Shown here: one piece after another, positions 8,725 through 17,373 of the stretch
How the letters are laid out: each line of letters starts with the position of its first letter
How positions within the stretch are numbered: position 1 is the first letter of the stretch
NCBI RefSeq assembly: GCF_900110675.1
Contig: NZ_FOEN01000002.1
Coordinates: 124,001-188,000 of the forward strand
Source: Ignavigranum ruoffiae
Lineage (GTDB): Bacteria > Bacillota > Bacilli > Lactobacillales > Aerococcaceae
Direction: 5' to 3'
Length of the DNA: 64,000 nt
Notes under the pieces: generated by a model
The model's input: only the letters and a program-made list of their open reading frames with translations
What the model was told of the DNA's origin: nothing
Database searches by the model: none
Position numbers and translations under genes: made by a program

Positions 8725-9426
8725 CTACCATTTTATTTCTTCCACACGTTTAGGATGGTCCACCTGCTCAATCTCACTGACTTTACCGTCATTAATCCGA
8801 ATTACTCGGTGGGCCATTTGGGCAATCGTCGAGTTGTGAGTGATGACCACAACCGTCGTATTAAATTGAGCACCCATTTCCTGCAATAATGCCAACACCT
8901 GTTGTCCCGTTTCAAAATCTAAAGCCCCAGTAGGTTCATCAGCCAAGAGTAACTTCGGCTGACTGGCGATGGCTCGGGCAATCGAAACCCGTTGTTGTTC
9001 GCCCCCTGATAATTGGGCCGGGAAATTATCCAAACGGTGGCCTAAGCCACATTGTTGAAGCACTTGATCAGCATCTGCATGACTTTTTGAGATTTGAATC
9101 GACAGTTCTACATTCTCGCGGGCGGTCAGATTGGGTACTAAATTGTAATTTTGAAAGACAAAACCGATATTTTCACGGCGGAATTTAGTTAACTCTTTAT
9201 CAGAGTAATCGGAAATATCCTGACCATCGACCCATATTTCGCCCGAAGTTGGATGATCCATCCCGCCTAATAGATTCAGGGTTGTCGATTTACCTGCTCC
9301 TGAAGGGCCTAGGATTACGGCAAACTCCCCCTGCTCAATCGTAAAAGAAACTCGGTCATTGGCCTTGGTCACAATATCACCGGTACGATATTCTCTTGTC
9401 ACATCAATAAATTCAATATAGGCCAT
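8725..9426 (-). CDS. LolD/MacB-type ABC transporter ATPase
   Basis: The 233-residue protein has all nucleotide-binding motifs: Walker A GPSGAGKST (about 40-48), signature LSGGEQQRV (about 140), Walker B LLLADEPTGALD, and the switch His in VITHNS. The EYRTGDIVTKANDRVSF opening and EQQRV signature fit the family that drives FtsX-type permeases by mechanotransmission. It starts 9 nt after the methyltransferase stop codon and is followed by the giant permease, so the pair forms one transporter. Confidence 0.92.
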   Translation of the reverse strand: MAYIEFIDVTREYRTGDIVTKANDRVSFTIEQGEFAVILGPSGAGKSTTLNLLGGMDHPTSGEIWVDGQDISDYSDKELTKFRRENIGFVFQNYNLVPNLTARENVELSIQISKSHADADQVLQQCGLGHRLDNFPAQLSGGEQQRVSIARAIASQPKLLLADEPTGALDFETGQQVLALLQEMGAQFNTTVVVITHNSTIAQMAHRVIRINDGKVSEIEQVDHPKRVEEIKW

Positions 9427-9435
9427 ACGAACCTC

Positions 9436-10629
9436 CTAACAAGTCCGATAAAATACTAAGACTTTCAAGTATTGACTTTGCGGATCTTCACTGGTCGGGT
9501 AGTCTTCAGGCAGATCAAAGGATTGAATTAATTGACATTTCCCTGGATGCTGATTGGCGACTTCAATCATCTCTTGACGGAAATCGTTACTATCATAGCC
9601 ACTGTGATTGGTAGAAATGATGGTCATCCCCCCTGGCTTAGTCAGGGTAAATAATTCTTCAGCCAAGCTAGGGTAATCTCGATCGGCTGAGAAAACATAT
9701 TTTTTAGTGCGGGCGTAAGTTGGTGGGTCGCAAACCACCCAATCGAATTGAAGTTGATGTCTTTTGGCATAACGTAAATAATCAAACACATCCATGATTC
9801 GAATTTCATGGTCGCTTTCGGCGAGATTGATACCATTCAAACTAAAATTATCAGTAATCCCTTGACGACTCCGATTCGCCACATCTACAGAAACCGTCTT
9901 CTCAATACCGGCTAAAGCAGCCACTAGTGAAAAAGCCCCCGTATAAGCAAATAAATTTAACAAAGACTCGCCTTGAGCCTGTTGGCTAATAAATAAACGC
10001 ACATCTCGTTGATCGGTAAAAATACCAGTCATCCAGTCCTGACCCAGATAAATCGCAAAAGATACCCCATTTTCTAAAATCTTTAAGGGTTGAGGGGCCT
10101 GATCGCCCCAAAGATGTTGGATGGCTGCTTCATCGCCAGTCAAATCGAAACGCAGCGTCTGATAACACCCTTTGAAATCATAGGGACTGGCTTGCAAATA
10201 ATGGTTTAACCATTGACGATAGGCATAGATTCCCCGTGAATACCAATTTATTTGTAAATACCCATCATAATAATCTAGGGTAAAGCCACCTACTCCATCC
10301 CCTTCACCATTAAATAGACGAAAAGCATTGGTCTTTTGTAAATCAAAACTTGCAAAACGTTGATCAATGGCTTGGACAAGACAATACTCGAAGAATTCTC
10401 GAGTAAAATATTGGTCTGCTCGAGTACTATAAATCCAGGCAAAGCCCTTATGCTGACGCCCCACAATCGCCTGGGCTAGAAATTCTCCGTTCGCTTGAGT
10501 CAAAGTAATGCGTTGACCCTCTTCCTCATTTTCTATGCCCTGACCGCTTAGGAAATCCTCTTCTGTAATTAATTTATATCCCTGAAGAATCTTTTGACTA
10601 GCTTCAGACTTCATTTTGTAAGTTGTCAT
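9436..10629 (-). CDS. RlmI-family class I SAM-dependent rRNA (large subunit) methyltransferase
   Basis: The 397-residue protein has an N-terminal PUA-like domain (about 20-85), then an EEHD/N1-like segment (RLFNGEGDGVGGFTLDYYDGY), then a Rossmann methyltransferase with motif I LLNLFAYTGAFSLVAALAG (about 220-240) and motif IV VVCDPPTYART (about 300). This order is that of RlmI/YccW, which methylates 23S rRNA cytosine in E. coli; Gram-positive members may use another base, so no symbol is given. I take the ATG at 10627-10629; a TTG at 10641 is in frame but sits directly on the AGGAGA. It is first in the operon with the ABC transporter, under a palindromic site. Confidence 0.85.
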   Translation of the reverse strand: MTTYKMKSEASQKILQGYKLITEEDFLSGQGIENEEEGQRITLTQANGEFLAQAIVGRQHKGFAWIYSTRADQYFTREFFEYCLVQAIDQRFASFDLQKTNAFRLFNGEGDGVGGFTLDYYDGYLQINWYSRGIYAYRQWLNHYLQASPYDFKGCYQTLRFDLTGDEAAIQHLWGDQAPQPLKILENGVSFAIYLGQDWMTGIFTDQRDVRLFISQQAQGESLLNLFAYTGAFSLVAALAGIEKTVSVDVANRSRQGITDNFSLNGINLAESDHEIRIMDVFDYLRYAKRHQLQFDWVVCDPPTYARTKKYVFSADRDYPSLAEELFTLTKPGGMTIISTNHSGYDSNDFRQEMIEVANQHPGKCQLIQSFDLPEDYPTSEDPQSQYLKVLVFYRTC

Positions 10630-10667
10630 AACTTTCCCCAATCTCCTATTCGTGTTATAATCGATCC

Positions 10668-10687
10668 GATGTTACAATTGTAACATC
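10668..10687. promoter_or_regulatory. Perfect 20-bp palindrome, probable TetR operator
   Basis: The sequence GATGTTACAATTGTAACATC is identical to its reverse complement. It lies between the divergent methyltransferase operon and the TetR gene. On the minus strand TTACAA inside it and TATAAC further on (18-nt spacing) could form the operon promoter, so binding would block initiation. Site-regulator pairing is inferred from position. Confidence 0.7.
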
Positions 10688-10759
10688 AACATGATTTGAG
10701 TACAAGACTCGAGCCCGCTGCTGTGACAATCCTAGCCATTTTGTAAAGGATGTGAACCA

Positions 10760-11338
10760 ATGACAAGTTCGAACAAAAATAATCTAGAACTAAGCAAAGA
10801 GTCTTTACGTACCGCTTTGCTACAATTAATGCATGACACTCCACTTCATCAAATTAAGGTCACTCAACTTTGTCAAAAAGCTGGCGTTTCCCGAATGGCA
10901 TATTATCGCAATTACCCCTCGCTCTTGGCCCTCTATCAAGATATCATCCATAGCTTCTTAGCCGAATTTCTGCAAAATTCCTACCACTATATCCAAGCAG
11001 GTCGCTGGCAGGACTTCTGGTTGGAATTCTTTACCTATATCCATCAACATCAGGATCTGGTTCGAATTATTCTAAATCATCAAAGTCAAAGTGAAATTCT
11101 TCATTACTTGAACCAATTATTTGTTCCTAAATACCAAGAAATTAGCCAACAACAGCAATATTATATCCGCGGAATCATCGGCCTGACCTATAATATAATG
11201 TTGGCTTGGGTTGAAAGTGATTTTAATTTATTACCCGAGGACCTGGCCCAGCTCTGCCAACAAATGATTCCATCCAGCCTAACTGACCAAGGACTTCATC
11301 AGTTTTTTCATCCAAAATCAGATAACCAAGACTCATAA
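10760..11338 (+). CDS. TetR-family transcriptional regulator
   Basis: The 192-residue protein has a TetR HTH at about 14-60 (RTALLQLMHDTPLHQIKVTQ, then LCQKAGVSRMAYYRNYPSL), followed by an all-helical C-terminal ligand/dimer domain. It is transcribed away from the methyltransferase-ABC transporter operon, and a perfect palindrome lies between the two genes. By the usual logic of this family it represses that operon and perhaps itself until a small molecule, possibly a transporter substrate, binds. The Shine-Dalgarno (AAAGGA, 747-752 of the 10 kb line) is normal. The ligand is unknown. Confidence 0.88.
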   Translation: MTSSNKNNLELSKESLRTALLQLMHDTPLHQIKVTQLCQKAGVSRMAYYRNYPSLLALYQDIIHSFLAEFLQNSYHYIQAGRWQDFWLEFFTYIHQHQDLVRIILNHQSQSEILHYLNQLFVPKYQEISQQQQYYIRGIIGLTYNIMLAWVESDFNLLPEDLAQLCQQMIPSSLTDQGLHQFFHPKSDNQDS

Positions 11339-11415
11339 TCGATTTTTTAAAAGCAACTGAATATTTAGCAACATTCCTTAGATATCTATGGTGATAGGCC
11401 ACGTAGAAATCCAAA

Positions 11416-11795
11416 TCATATAAAAAAATACGAATCAGTATGACACGCAAGAAATAGAAGATCCACGCAGCTTACAAGTACTTAACGACTTGTCGCTTAG
11501 AACTTGTCTAGTGGTTCTAGTCCGGAAAAGCCTCATGCTTTGAAGGACGGTTACTTGCCTGTCAACTGATTCGTAGATTTTTTGTTCGATGATCATTCAT
11601 ATTTTAAAGCCATTAATTTGAGATTAAATGAATAGCTTAGGGCCTTATTTTTATAGAAGTGTTAGAACCATCGGATTAGCATACTTTACTCTCATCAGTC
11701 CCTTGAAGTCTTCGACTTTTAGGGACTGAGTCGTAAAAGTAAGTCTGGAGCTTATAATATAAGCGGAAGACGGTGCCCTGATGGTGCTTACACTT
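11416..11795 (+). ncRNA. Candidate structured RNA element, copy 1
   Basis: This stretch between the TetR gene and a convergent minus-strand gene has no credible coding frame. It aligns in blocks to 23931-24298. Helices supported in both copies: TCATA/TATGA (11416-11420 with 11439-11443) enclosing a shared AATACGAATC; CCAC/GTGG (11463-11466 with 11511-11514); ACAAGT/ACTTGT (11474-11479 with 11502-11507) around a shared CGACTTGTCG; AAGTGT/ACACTT and ACCATC/GATGGT closing the 3' domain (11657-11662 with 11790-11795, 11667-11672 with 11780-11785); TCAGTCCCT/AGGGACTGA (11695-11703 with 11721-11729); and a GCTTAT/ATAAGC hairpin inside GTCT-GGA/GGA-AGAC. Plus orientation is favoured but not proven; no clear promoter was found. 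RNA class is not recognised. Confidence 0.65.
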
Positions 11796-11798
11796 AAT

Positions 11799-11829
11799 AA
11801 AAAAGACCTAAGCAAAATATGCTTAGATC
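11799..11829 (-). terminator. Terminator of the secreted-protein gene
   Basis: Minus-strand stem GATCTAAGC/GCTTAGGTC (one G-T pair, 7-nt loop) followed by TTTTTT. It lies 42 nt after the stop at 11871 and separates that gene from structured RNA copy 1. Confidence 0.85.
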
Positions 11830-11870
11830 TCAAACAGTTTATTGAATTTTATTAATTTTTACTACATTAA

Positions 11871-12959
11871 TTAATCCGTCAGCAAACTCAATTCCTGGTT
11901 CAAATCCTCCAGACTTAAGCTATTTAAGTCACTTTCCTCAACGAGTGGTTCAGCCAATGGTTCCACATAAACACTCAACTGATAATTATGCGCTCGATAC
12001 TTGGCCGTTTCATGATCAAAAATATTTAAATCAAAATCTTCCACCAAACCCACAAAATCCGCCTGATAAGTTAACATGTCAGGATCCACCAAGAAGGTAT
12101 ACTGGGTTAATTTATCAGAAACCGTCTTCGACTGGTATTGATAGATCATGTGGCCCACCTGATCAACCGCCTGCAATTGATTTAGCCGACCATTCAGCTG
12201 TAAACCCCAAGAAATAAATGGTCGATGCGCCTGCCATTCGAGACTAGCTTCTACATTTAAATTCTGTCCCGCCACTTCATCCGACAAATAATCTGTTCTT
12301 TGGTAAAAAGATACCGTTTGATCAAAATTTAATATTCCATCAGGAATCCCTAAACGTTGACTGCGAATGCCTAGACGTTGATCTTGAATGGCTCGAATCA
12401 CTTGATAAGGTTTAAAATTTCTAACTTGGTTCAAAGAAGGTAGAAGCTGCAAAGATGGCGTCAATTGACTCACAAGCAAGTCAGAATTTCCTCTGCTCGG
12501 AATACTTACAAAAGTCTCTTCCAAGGGGAATGTCTGACCGATTTGCTGATAGGTCAACCCACTGACAAAACTCGGCTGAATTAACGAATCCAGGGCTAGG
12601 TAGTTTCTTTGTAAATCTTGAAAACTTAACAAGTGATAAGTATAAGGTTGTTGAGATGTCTCAGCAAGTGAACTCTCCTGGGTTGCCGGATAGAAATCTA
12701 ATCTTAGGTCCATCGCCCCATGTTTTTGATCGACTAAAGCCCGGCCATATAATAAGAATTCACCAGTATTTTGATTCTTTAATTGATATTGGACTTGATA
12801 TTGGTCCAGACGCCGAATTTTGGCCAAAGTTTGTTCAATGGATTTCATTTGCTGGAACTTACTAACCAGCAGCACTTGGCTATGAACTTGAATGGGTTCT
12901 ATAAAAACAGGGCAAAGCATCAATAATGCCAAGCAGAAACCCCTTAATCTCTTTCCCAT
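11871..12959 (-). CDS. Secreted protein of unknown function
   Basis: The 362-residue protein has a typical signal peptide (GKRLRGFCLALLMLCPVFIEP, cleavage probably near VHSQ), no lipobox at the cleavage site, no later membrane helix and no wall-sorting motif. The mature part is rich in Gln, Leu and Tyr and resembles a beta-rich outer-surface protein (YQVQYQLKNQNTGEFLLYG, later YTFLVDPDMLTYQADFVG), somewhat like DUF6612 or LolA-type beta folds; I do not recognise the family. Start: three tandem ATGs at 12957-12965; the last (12959) is best placed 6 nt after AAGAGG. It is monocistronic with its own terminator and is divergent from the purine permease. Confidence 0.65.
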   Translation of the reverse strand: MGKRLRGFCLALLMLCPVFIEPIQVHSQVLLVSKFQQMKSIEQTLAKIRRLDQYQVQYQLKNQNTGEFLLYGRALVDQKHGAMDLRLDFYPATQESSLAETSQQPYTYHLLSFQDLQRNYLALDSLIQPSFVSGLTYQQIGQTFPLEETFVSIPSRGNSDLLVSQLTPSLQLLPSLNQVRNFKPYQVIRAIQDQRLGIRSQRLGIPDGILNFDQTVSFYQRTDYLSDEVAGQNLNVEASLEWQAHRPFISWGLQLNGRLNQLQAVDQVGHMIYQYQSKTVSDKLTQYTFLVDPDMLTYQADFVGLVEDFDLNIFDHETAKYRAHNYQLSVYVEPLAEPLVEESDLNSLSLEDLNQELSLLTD

Positions 12960-13003
12960 CATCATCCTCTTTTCTCAAACAATATTGCCATCGCTCTCAG
13001 CAA

Positions 13004-13078
13004 AAACACGAACATTAATCCTGAAAAAATTATTAATATTAGTTATTTTCACTTGCCTCTTTTAAATCGTGGTATACT
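13004..13078 (+). promoter_or_regulatory. Purine permease promoter with PurBox-like site
   Basis: An extended -10 (TGGTATACT, -10 at 13073-13078) lies 34 nt before the start codon, giving a leader of about 27 nt, too short for a purine riboswitch. At 13004-13016 AAACACGAACATT matches 11 of 13 positions of the lactococcal/streptococcal PurR box (AWWWCCGAACWWT), centred near -76 relative to the predicted start, the spacing at which PurR activates in Lactococcus. The regulator is inferred. Confidence 0.45.
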
Positions 13079-13111
13079 CAGCCTACAAATTAATCATTGG
13101 AGGGAAAATTT

Positions 13112-14569
13112 TTGGAAAATTTCTTTAAACTAAAGGAAAACAACACTTCCGTTTCCACGGAAATTATGGCTGGGATTACCACATTCTTAGCGATGTCATA
13201 TATTCTTTTTGTCAACCCTGCTATTCTATCACAAACAGGGATGCCAAGTCAGGCAATCTTTCTGGCAACTTTATTTGCTTCAGCCATTTCGACATTATTT
13301 ATCGGTTTATTCGCCAATGTTCCTTATGCCTTAGCACCCGGAATGGGACTGAATGCATTCTTTACCTACACCGTCGTATTCAGTTTAGGTTTTACTTGGC
13401 AAGAAGCTTTATCCATGGTCTTTATTTGTGGTCTATTTAATATTCTAATCACTGTAACCAAAGTCCGCAAGGAATTAATTCGGGCCATCCCAGAATTCTT
13501 ACAACATGCGATTTCAGCAGGAATTGGTGTCTTTATTGGCTATATTGGGATTAAAAATGCTGGACTGCTCCAATTTATTTCTGATGCACCGAATATCGTT
13601 TCAATCAATGGTGGTCCTGCCGATGCGACTTCTTTCCCGGAAGGTGTTTATACCGTCTTAACTAATTCAGCCATTGTGCCTGAATTGATTAAATTTAATA
13701 ATCCATCGGTATTCTTAGCACTCTTAGGACTCGCCATCACCGTTATACTAATGATTCGCAATGTTAAAGGTGCTATTCTGATTGGTATTCTATTGACTTC
13801 GATTATTGCTATTCCAATGGGCGTGACTGATTTATCCAGTCTAAATATGGCTGAGAATTCGTTGGGTAATGCCTTTGGCGAATTAGGTCAAACCTTCCTC
13901 GTGATATTCACCCCAGCTGGTTTACCATCCTTATTCAGTGATTTAACCCGCTTACCGATTGTCTTAATGACCATCTTTGCTTTCTCATTATCCGATATCT
14001 TTGACACGATTGGTACCTTTATCGGTACTGGTCTAAAAACAGGTATTTTCACCAGTCAAGATATTCAAGACCTAGAGAATTCAACGGGATTTGATTCTAA
14101 GATGGATAAGGCCTTGTTTGGCGATGCGATTGGAACTTTCTTTGGCGCCTTATTAGGAACCTCAAATACAACCACTTATGTTGAGTCTGCTGCTGGAATT
14201 GGTGCGGGTGGACGAACAGGATTAACTTCAATCTCCACCGCAGTGATGTTCTTATTAGCGATGTTCCTAGCGCCATTTCTTAGCTTAGTCCCTGCTGCGG
14301 CCACTGCCCCAGCCTTGATTATTGTCGGCATCTTGATGTTAGCTTCAATCAAAGAAATTGAATGGGATGACTTCTCGATAGCGGTCCCTTCTTTCTTTAC
14401 CGCCATCTTTATGGGCTTAGCCTACTCTATCTCAAATGGGATTGCAGCTGGCTTCATTACCTATGGTTTGATTAAATTATGTAAAGGCGAAGCCAAGGAT
14501 TTACATCCATTAATGTGGATTTCGATTATCCTCTTCCTATTGAATTATGGTATTCTAGCTATTCTATAA
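13112..14569 (+). CDS. NCS2/AzgA-family adenine/guanine/hypoxanthine permease
   Basis: The 485-residue membrane protein has about 12-14 helices and the AzgA-subgroup motifs: STEIMAGITTFLAMSYILFVNP near the N-terminus, LAPGMGLNAFFTYTVV in TM3, and FGDAIGTFFGALLGTSNTTTYVESAAGI in the central region (motif QSxxT equivalent SNTTT). These transporters import purine bases with protons. The correct start is TTG at 13112 with GGAGGG 7 nt upstream, giving MENFFKL, which matches the family; a TTG at 13097 overlaps the ribosome site. Monocistronic with its own terminator. A PurR-like box upstream fits purine control. Exact base preference is not readable. Confidence 0.9.
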   Translation: MENFFKLKENNTSVSTEIMAGITTFLAMSYILFVNPAILSQTGMPSQAIFLATLFASAISTLFIGLFANVPYALAPGMGLNAFFTYTVVFSLGFTWQEALSMVFICGLFNILITVTKVRKELIRAIPEFLQHAISAGIGVFIGYIGIKNAGLLQFISDAPNIVSINGGPADATSFPEGVYTVLTNSAIVPELIKFNNPSVFLALLGLAITVILMIRNVKGAILIGILLTSIIAIPMGVTDLSSLNMAENSLGNAFGELGQTFLVIFTPAGLPSLFSDLTRLPIVLMTIFAFSLSDIFDTIGTFIGTGLKTGIFTSQDIQDLENSTGFDSKMDKALFGDAIGTFFGALLGTSNTTTYVESAAGIGAGGRTGLTSISTAVMFLLAMFLAPFLSLVPAAATAPALIIVGILMLASIKEIEWDDFSIAVPSFFTAIFMGLAYSISNGIAAGFITYGLIKLCKGEAKDLHPLMWISIILFLLNYGILAIL

Positions 14570-14583
14570 GCATTCACTTGTAA

Positions 14584-14609
14584 GAAGCACATGAGGTGCT
14601 TCTTTTTTT
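14584..14609 (+). terminator. Terminator of the purine permease gene
   Basis: GAAGCAC/GTGCTTC stem with 5-nt loop followed by TTTTTTT, 15 nt after the stop codon. Confidence 0.92.
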
Positions 14610-14655
14610 GCGATTGATTGTAAAATTTACTTCAACAAATATTGATAGCAATCCA

Positions 14656-15810
14656 TCATGTCATATAGCGACCTGAGTTGACTAAGAAATCGAACAGAGG
14701 AAAGATCAATCTTTGCCGACAGTACTTGCTCGGTAAATGTCCGGCAAGACTAAGAACTTCTTCGAAATCTCCCTGAACATCGGCAGCTTGCGCTGGCAAT
14801 AAATGTGCTCCTCGCGAAGCTATGAGTTGGTTAAATTCTTCTTTATTAAATAGGTATTTAGCTAAAGAGAAGGGCTGGGGGATTGCCTGATACAGATCAG
14901 CCCAAGTCTCCGCCGATAAATCCCGGTAAACCCACTGATCCGGGAAAATTTCCCTCAGAGTCTGTAATCCATCTTGATAATCAGCAGGAGAATGAAACCA
15001 ATCGGGGAAAGCTTGTCGATCCTCAAGTGGCCAAGGACGGTCTTTCAAAGGATGAATCCTTGCTTCAAGCCAACCGCCTTGCTCTGACCACAATAATTCG
15101 CCATAACAGCTTCCCTGACTACCGGCCTGAATAATCGCTTGGCCGGAAGGAATAATCTGGCTATAACTAAAGTGCTGATGACCACAAATTAAGCCCTTCA
15201 CTGCTGGATAACTTTCTAAGAATTCATGAGCTTGGTCCGCTTGGTTCGGGTAAGTCCATAATCGATTTTGTTTCATATCTTTAATCAAGCCCCCATGGTA
15301 GGCTACTAGAATCAGATCGACCCTCTCTTCCAGTTGGTCAATCAGTCGGCCCACGCTGATTAGTGGATCTTCGATAAAGACCTCTAAACTATGTGCATGG
15401 GGCATGGTTTGCCGACATTCACTATTGAGAACGCCAATCATTGCCACCTTATATCCACGAATTTCTCGAATGATATAAGGATTAAAGCAAGCTTGACCTG
15501 ATCGATCAAAGACATTGGCAGCAAGATAAGGCATCTCTAAAGCTGCTACCTGTGTCTTCAACCAAGCCAGACCATAATCTAAGTCGTGGTTTCCTATGAC
15601 CATTGCATCAAAAGCCAAATCATTGGCTACATTGACCAAGGGAGAGATTTGATCAGTCTTAGCAAAGTAGCTGGCCAAGGGGCTGCCCGTGAAGAAATCA
15701 CCATTATCAATAAAAATATCAGTTCCTGCACGAAAACTGGGTTTAGCTAATTCATACAAGCCTCGATCAAGGAAGCCATGGATATCGGTGGTTGCCGCAA
15801 TCCTAATCAT
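14656..15810 (-). CDS. Calcineurin-like metallophosphatase of the 5'-nucleotidase/UshA group (catalytic domain only)
   Basis: The 384-residue protein has the five metal-binding motifs in order: TTDIHG (about 8), DNGDFF (about 36), GNHDLDYG (about 73), AYHGG (about 170) and GHQHFSYS (about 210). There is no signal peptide, so it acts in the cytoplasm, and the usual C-terminal 5'-nucleotidase domain is replaced by about 110 residues of unclear type. It follows the phnE genes (13 nt gap) and is probably the last gene of the phn operon. Transporter-linked enzymes of this family release phosphate from imported nucleotides or cyclic phosphodiesters; that role is inferred. AAAGGGGG upstream supports the start. 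Confidence 0.82.
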   Translation of the reverse strand: MIRIAATTDIHGFLDRGLYELAKPSFRAGTDIFIDNGDFFTGSPLASYFAKTDQISPLVNVANDLAFDAMVIGNHDLDYGLAWLKTQVAALEMPYLAANVFDRSGQACFNPYIIREIRGYKVAMIGVLNSECRQTMPHAHSLEVFIEDPLISVGRLIDQLEERVDLILVAYHGGLIKDMKQNRLWTYPNQADQAHEFLESYPAVKGLICGHQHFSYSQIIPSGQAIIQAGSQGSCYGELLWSEQGGWLEARIHPLKDRPWPLEDRQAFPDWFHSPADYQDGLQTLREIFPDQWVYRDLSAETWADLYQAIPQPFSLAKYLFNKEEFNQLIASRGAHLLPAQAADVQGDFEEVLSLAGHLPSKYCRQRLIFPLFDFLVNSGRYMT

Positions 15811-15823
15811 AATATTTCCCCCT

Positions 15824-16594
15824 TTATTTTAGCTTATGACGTAAGATGGCATTCAAGTAGTCGATCAGTAAGACCACGACAATAATCGATAAGAGAATAA
15901 TACTTACTTTGGACCAGTCTCGCTGCTGTAAAGCAAAAATTATCGGCGCTCCGATTCCTCCCGCCCCCACTAAACCAAGCACCGTTGCACTTCGGACATT
16001 AATTTCAAAATGAGTCAAAATATATGTAAAGGTCTTAGCCATAATTTGGGGAAGCTTTGCATATTGAAAAACTTGCCAAACACTGGCCCCACTCGCTTCA
16101 AAAGCTTCAATCGGCTGCCCTTCAATTTGATCACAGGCCTCGGCGACTAACTTGCCAACCATACCCACCACTTGGATACTTAGGGCCAAAGCTCCGGCAA
16201 AAGGGCCAGGACCCACAATTCTAACAAAAAGAATCCCATAGATTAAAGCAGGAATCGCCCTTAAAAAAGCAAAAAATCCTTTAATCACGCTCGATAAACT
16301 CTGCAATTTACGACCTATTATTCGCTTAGAAGCTAAGAGTGCTAAAGGAAAGGCCAAGACCGATCCTAATACTGTGCCAAAAAAAGCAATATTTATCGTC
16401 TCAATCATCAAACTCAATAAATCTTCTTGGCTACCATCATAAAGGTAGGTCCACTCAGGCTGCATCAAGCCACTTACAATATGTTGTAAATCACGCCAAT
16501 GTACTAAAGTCATATTAGAAAAATCAATTCGCATGAAAGCTAGGACGAGCACACAGATAAAAATAATCGATAATCCAAATTTTTTCCAAGACAT
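15824..16594 (-). CDS. phnE: PhnE-type ABC transporter permease (second copy)
   Basis: The 256-residue protein has six predicted membrane helices and the permease EAA-type loop near its C-terminus (SGASVWQVFQYAKLPQIMAKT), followed by EINVRSATVLGLVGAGGIG, typical of PhnE. Its ATG overlaps the stop of the first phnE by one base (TGATG), so the two are translationally coupled and probably form a heterodimer. Family members move phosphonates, phosphite or phosphate; the substrate here is not determined by sequence. Confidence 0.9.
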   Translation of the reverse strand: MSWKKFGLSIIFICVLVLAFMRIDFSNMTLVHWRDLQHIVSGLMQPEWTYLYDGSQEDLLSLMIETINIAFFGTVLGSVLAFPLALLASKRIIGRKLQSLSSVIKGFFAFLRAIPALIYGILFVRIVGPGPFAGALALSIQVVGMVGKLVAEACDQIEGQPIEAFEASGASVWQVFQYAKLPQIMAKTFTYILTHFEINVRSATVLGLVGAGGIGAPIIFALQQRDWSKVSIILLSIIVVVLLIDYLNAILRHKLK

Positions 16595-17373
16595 CAGAGC
16601 ACCTCTTTTCTGAGATAATAGCTCAGCCCATCCGTCAGCAACACAATTAACAGAACAACCAAAATAATTAGAGAAACACGATCATATTTGAAAAAACCTA
16701 AATTTGTCTGCAGAACCACCCCTAAACCACCGGCGCCCACATAACCCAAAATCGCTGAAGCTCGAATATTCACCTCGAAGGCGTATAGGCAATAAGAATA
16801 AATGTCATGCTCGACTTGGGGCCATACCGAATTACAAGCAATTTGCATTCTACTCGCTCCTACCGCCTGATCCGCTTCAAGCGTTCGCGCATCAAGCGTT
16901 TCAATACTGCCATAAATCAATTGAGACACCATCCCAAAAGTAAAGACAGTAATCGTGAAAACTCCCGTAGCTGGTCCAATACCGATAATGGCAACAAATA
17001 AGGCTGCTAATAATAAGTTAGGAATGGTCCGAATCACGGCAAAGATTGAGCGAATAATGACCGACAAAGCTAACATTTGAGAGACCATCGGTGTTGCGAG
17101 GAAGGCTATCGGAATAGCTAATATAGATCCTAGAAACGTTCCCACCACCGCCATGGCTAGCGTATCGATTACTGGGTCGATAAGTTTGGGAAAATAAGCC
17201 CAGTCCGGGTTCATAAAAGAAGATAAAAAAAGCTGGAATTGCTGCCGATTATCCAACACCTCCCGCCAATCGGCCGCTAAGTTACGTTGACTATAATAAA
17301 GAATGATTAATAGGCCCACGAAGTTTAGCAATTGAAGACCTAAACGATCATGGATGGTATCTTTCAATCTCAT
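16594..17373 (-). CDS. phnE: PhnE-type ABC transporter permease (first copy)
   Basis: The 259-residue membrane protein has the same architecture as its neighbour: six helices, an EAA-like loop (VGASRMQIACNSVWPQVEHDI) and EVNIRASAILGYVGAGGLG. Two different permeases in tandem (often named phnE1 and phnE2) are common in Firmicutes phn operons. Its start overlaps the end of phnC by 4 nt. It forms the membrane channel with the second PhnE, driven by PhnC. Confidence 0.9.
   Translation of the reverse strand: MRLKDTIHDRLGLQLLNFVGLLIILYYSQRNLAADWREVLDNRQQFQLFLSSFMNPDWAYFPKLIDPVIDTLAMAVVGTFLGSILAIPIAFLATPMVSQMLALSVIIRSIFAVIRTIPNLLLAALFVAIIGIGPATGVFTITVFTFGMVSQLIYGSIETLDARTLEADQAVGASRMQIACNSVWPQVEHDIYSYCLYAFEVNIRASAILGYVGAGGLGVVLQTNLGFFKYDRVSLIILVVLLIVLLTDGLSYYLRKEVL

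Noticed and set aside
13020-13111. Possible purine riboswitch before the permease
   Set aside because: The predicted leader is only about 27 nt and no purine aptamer motifs are visible.
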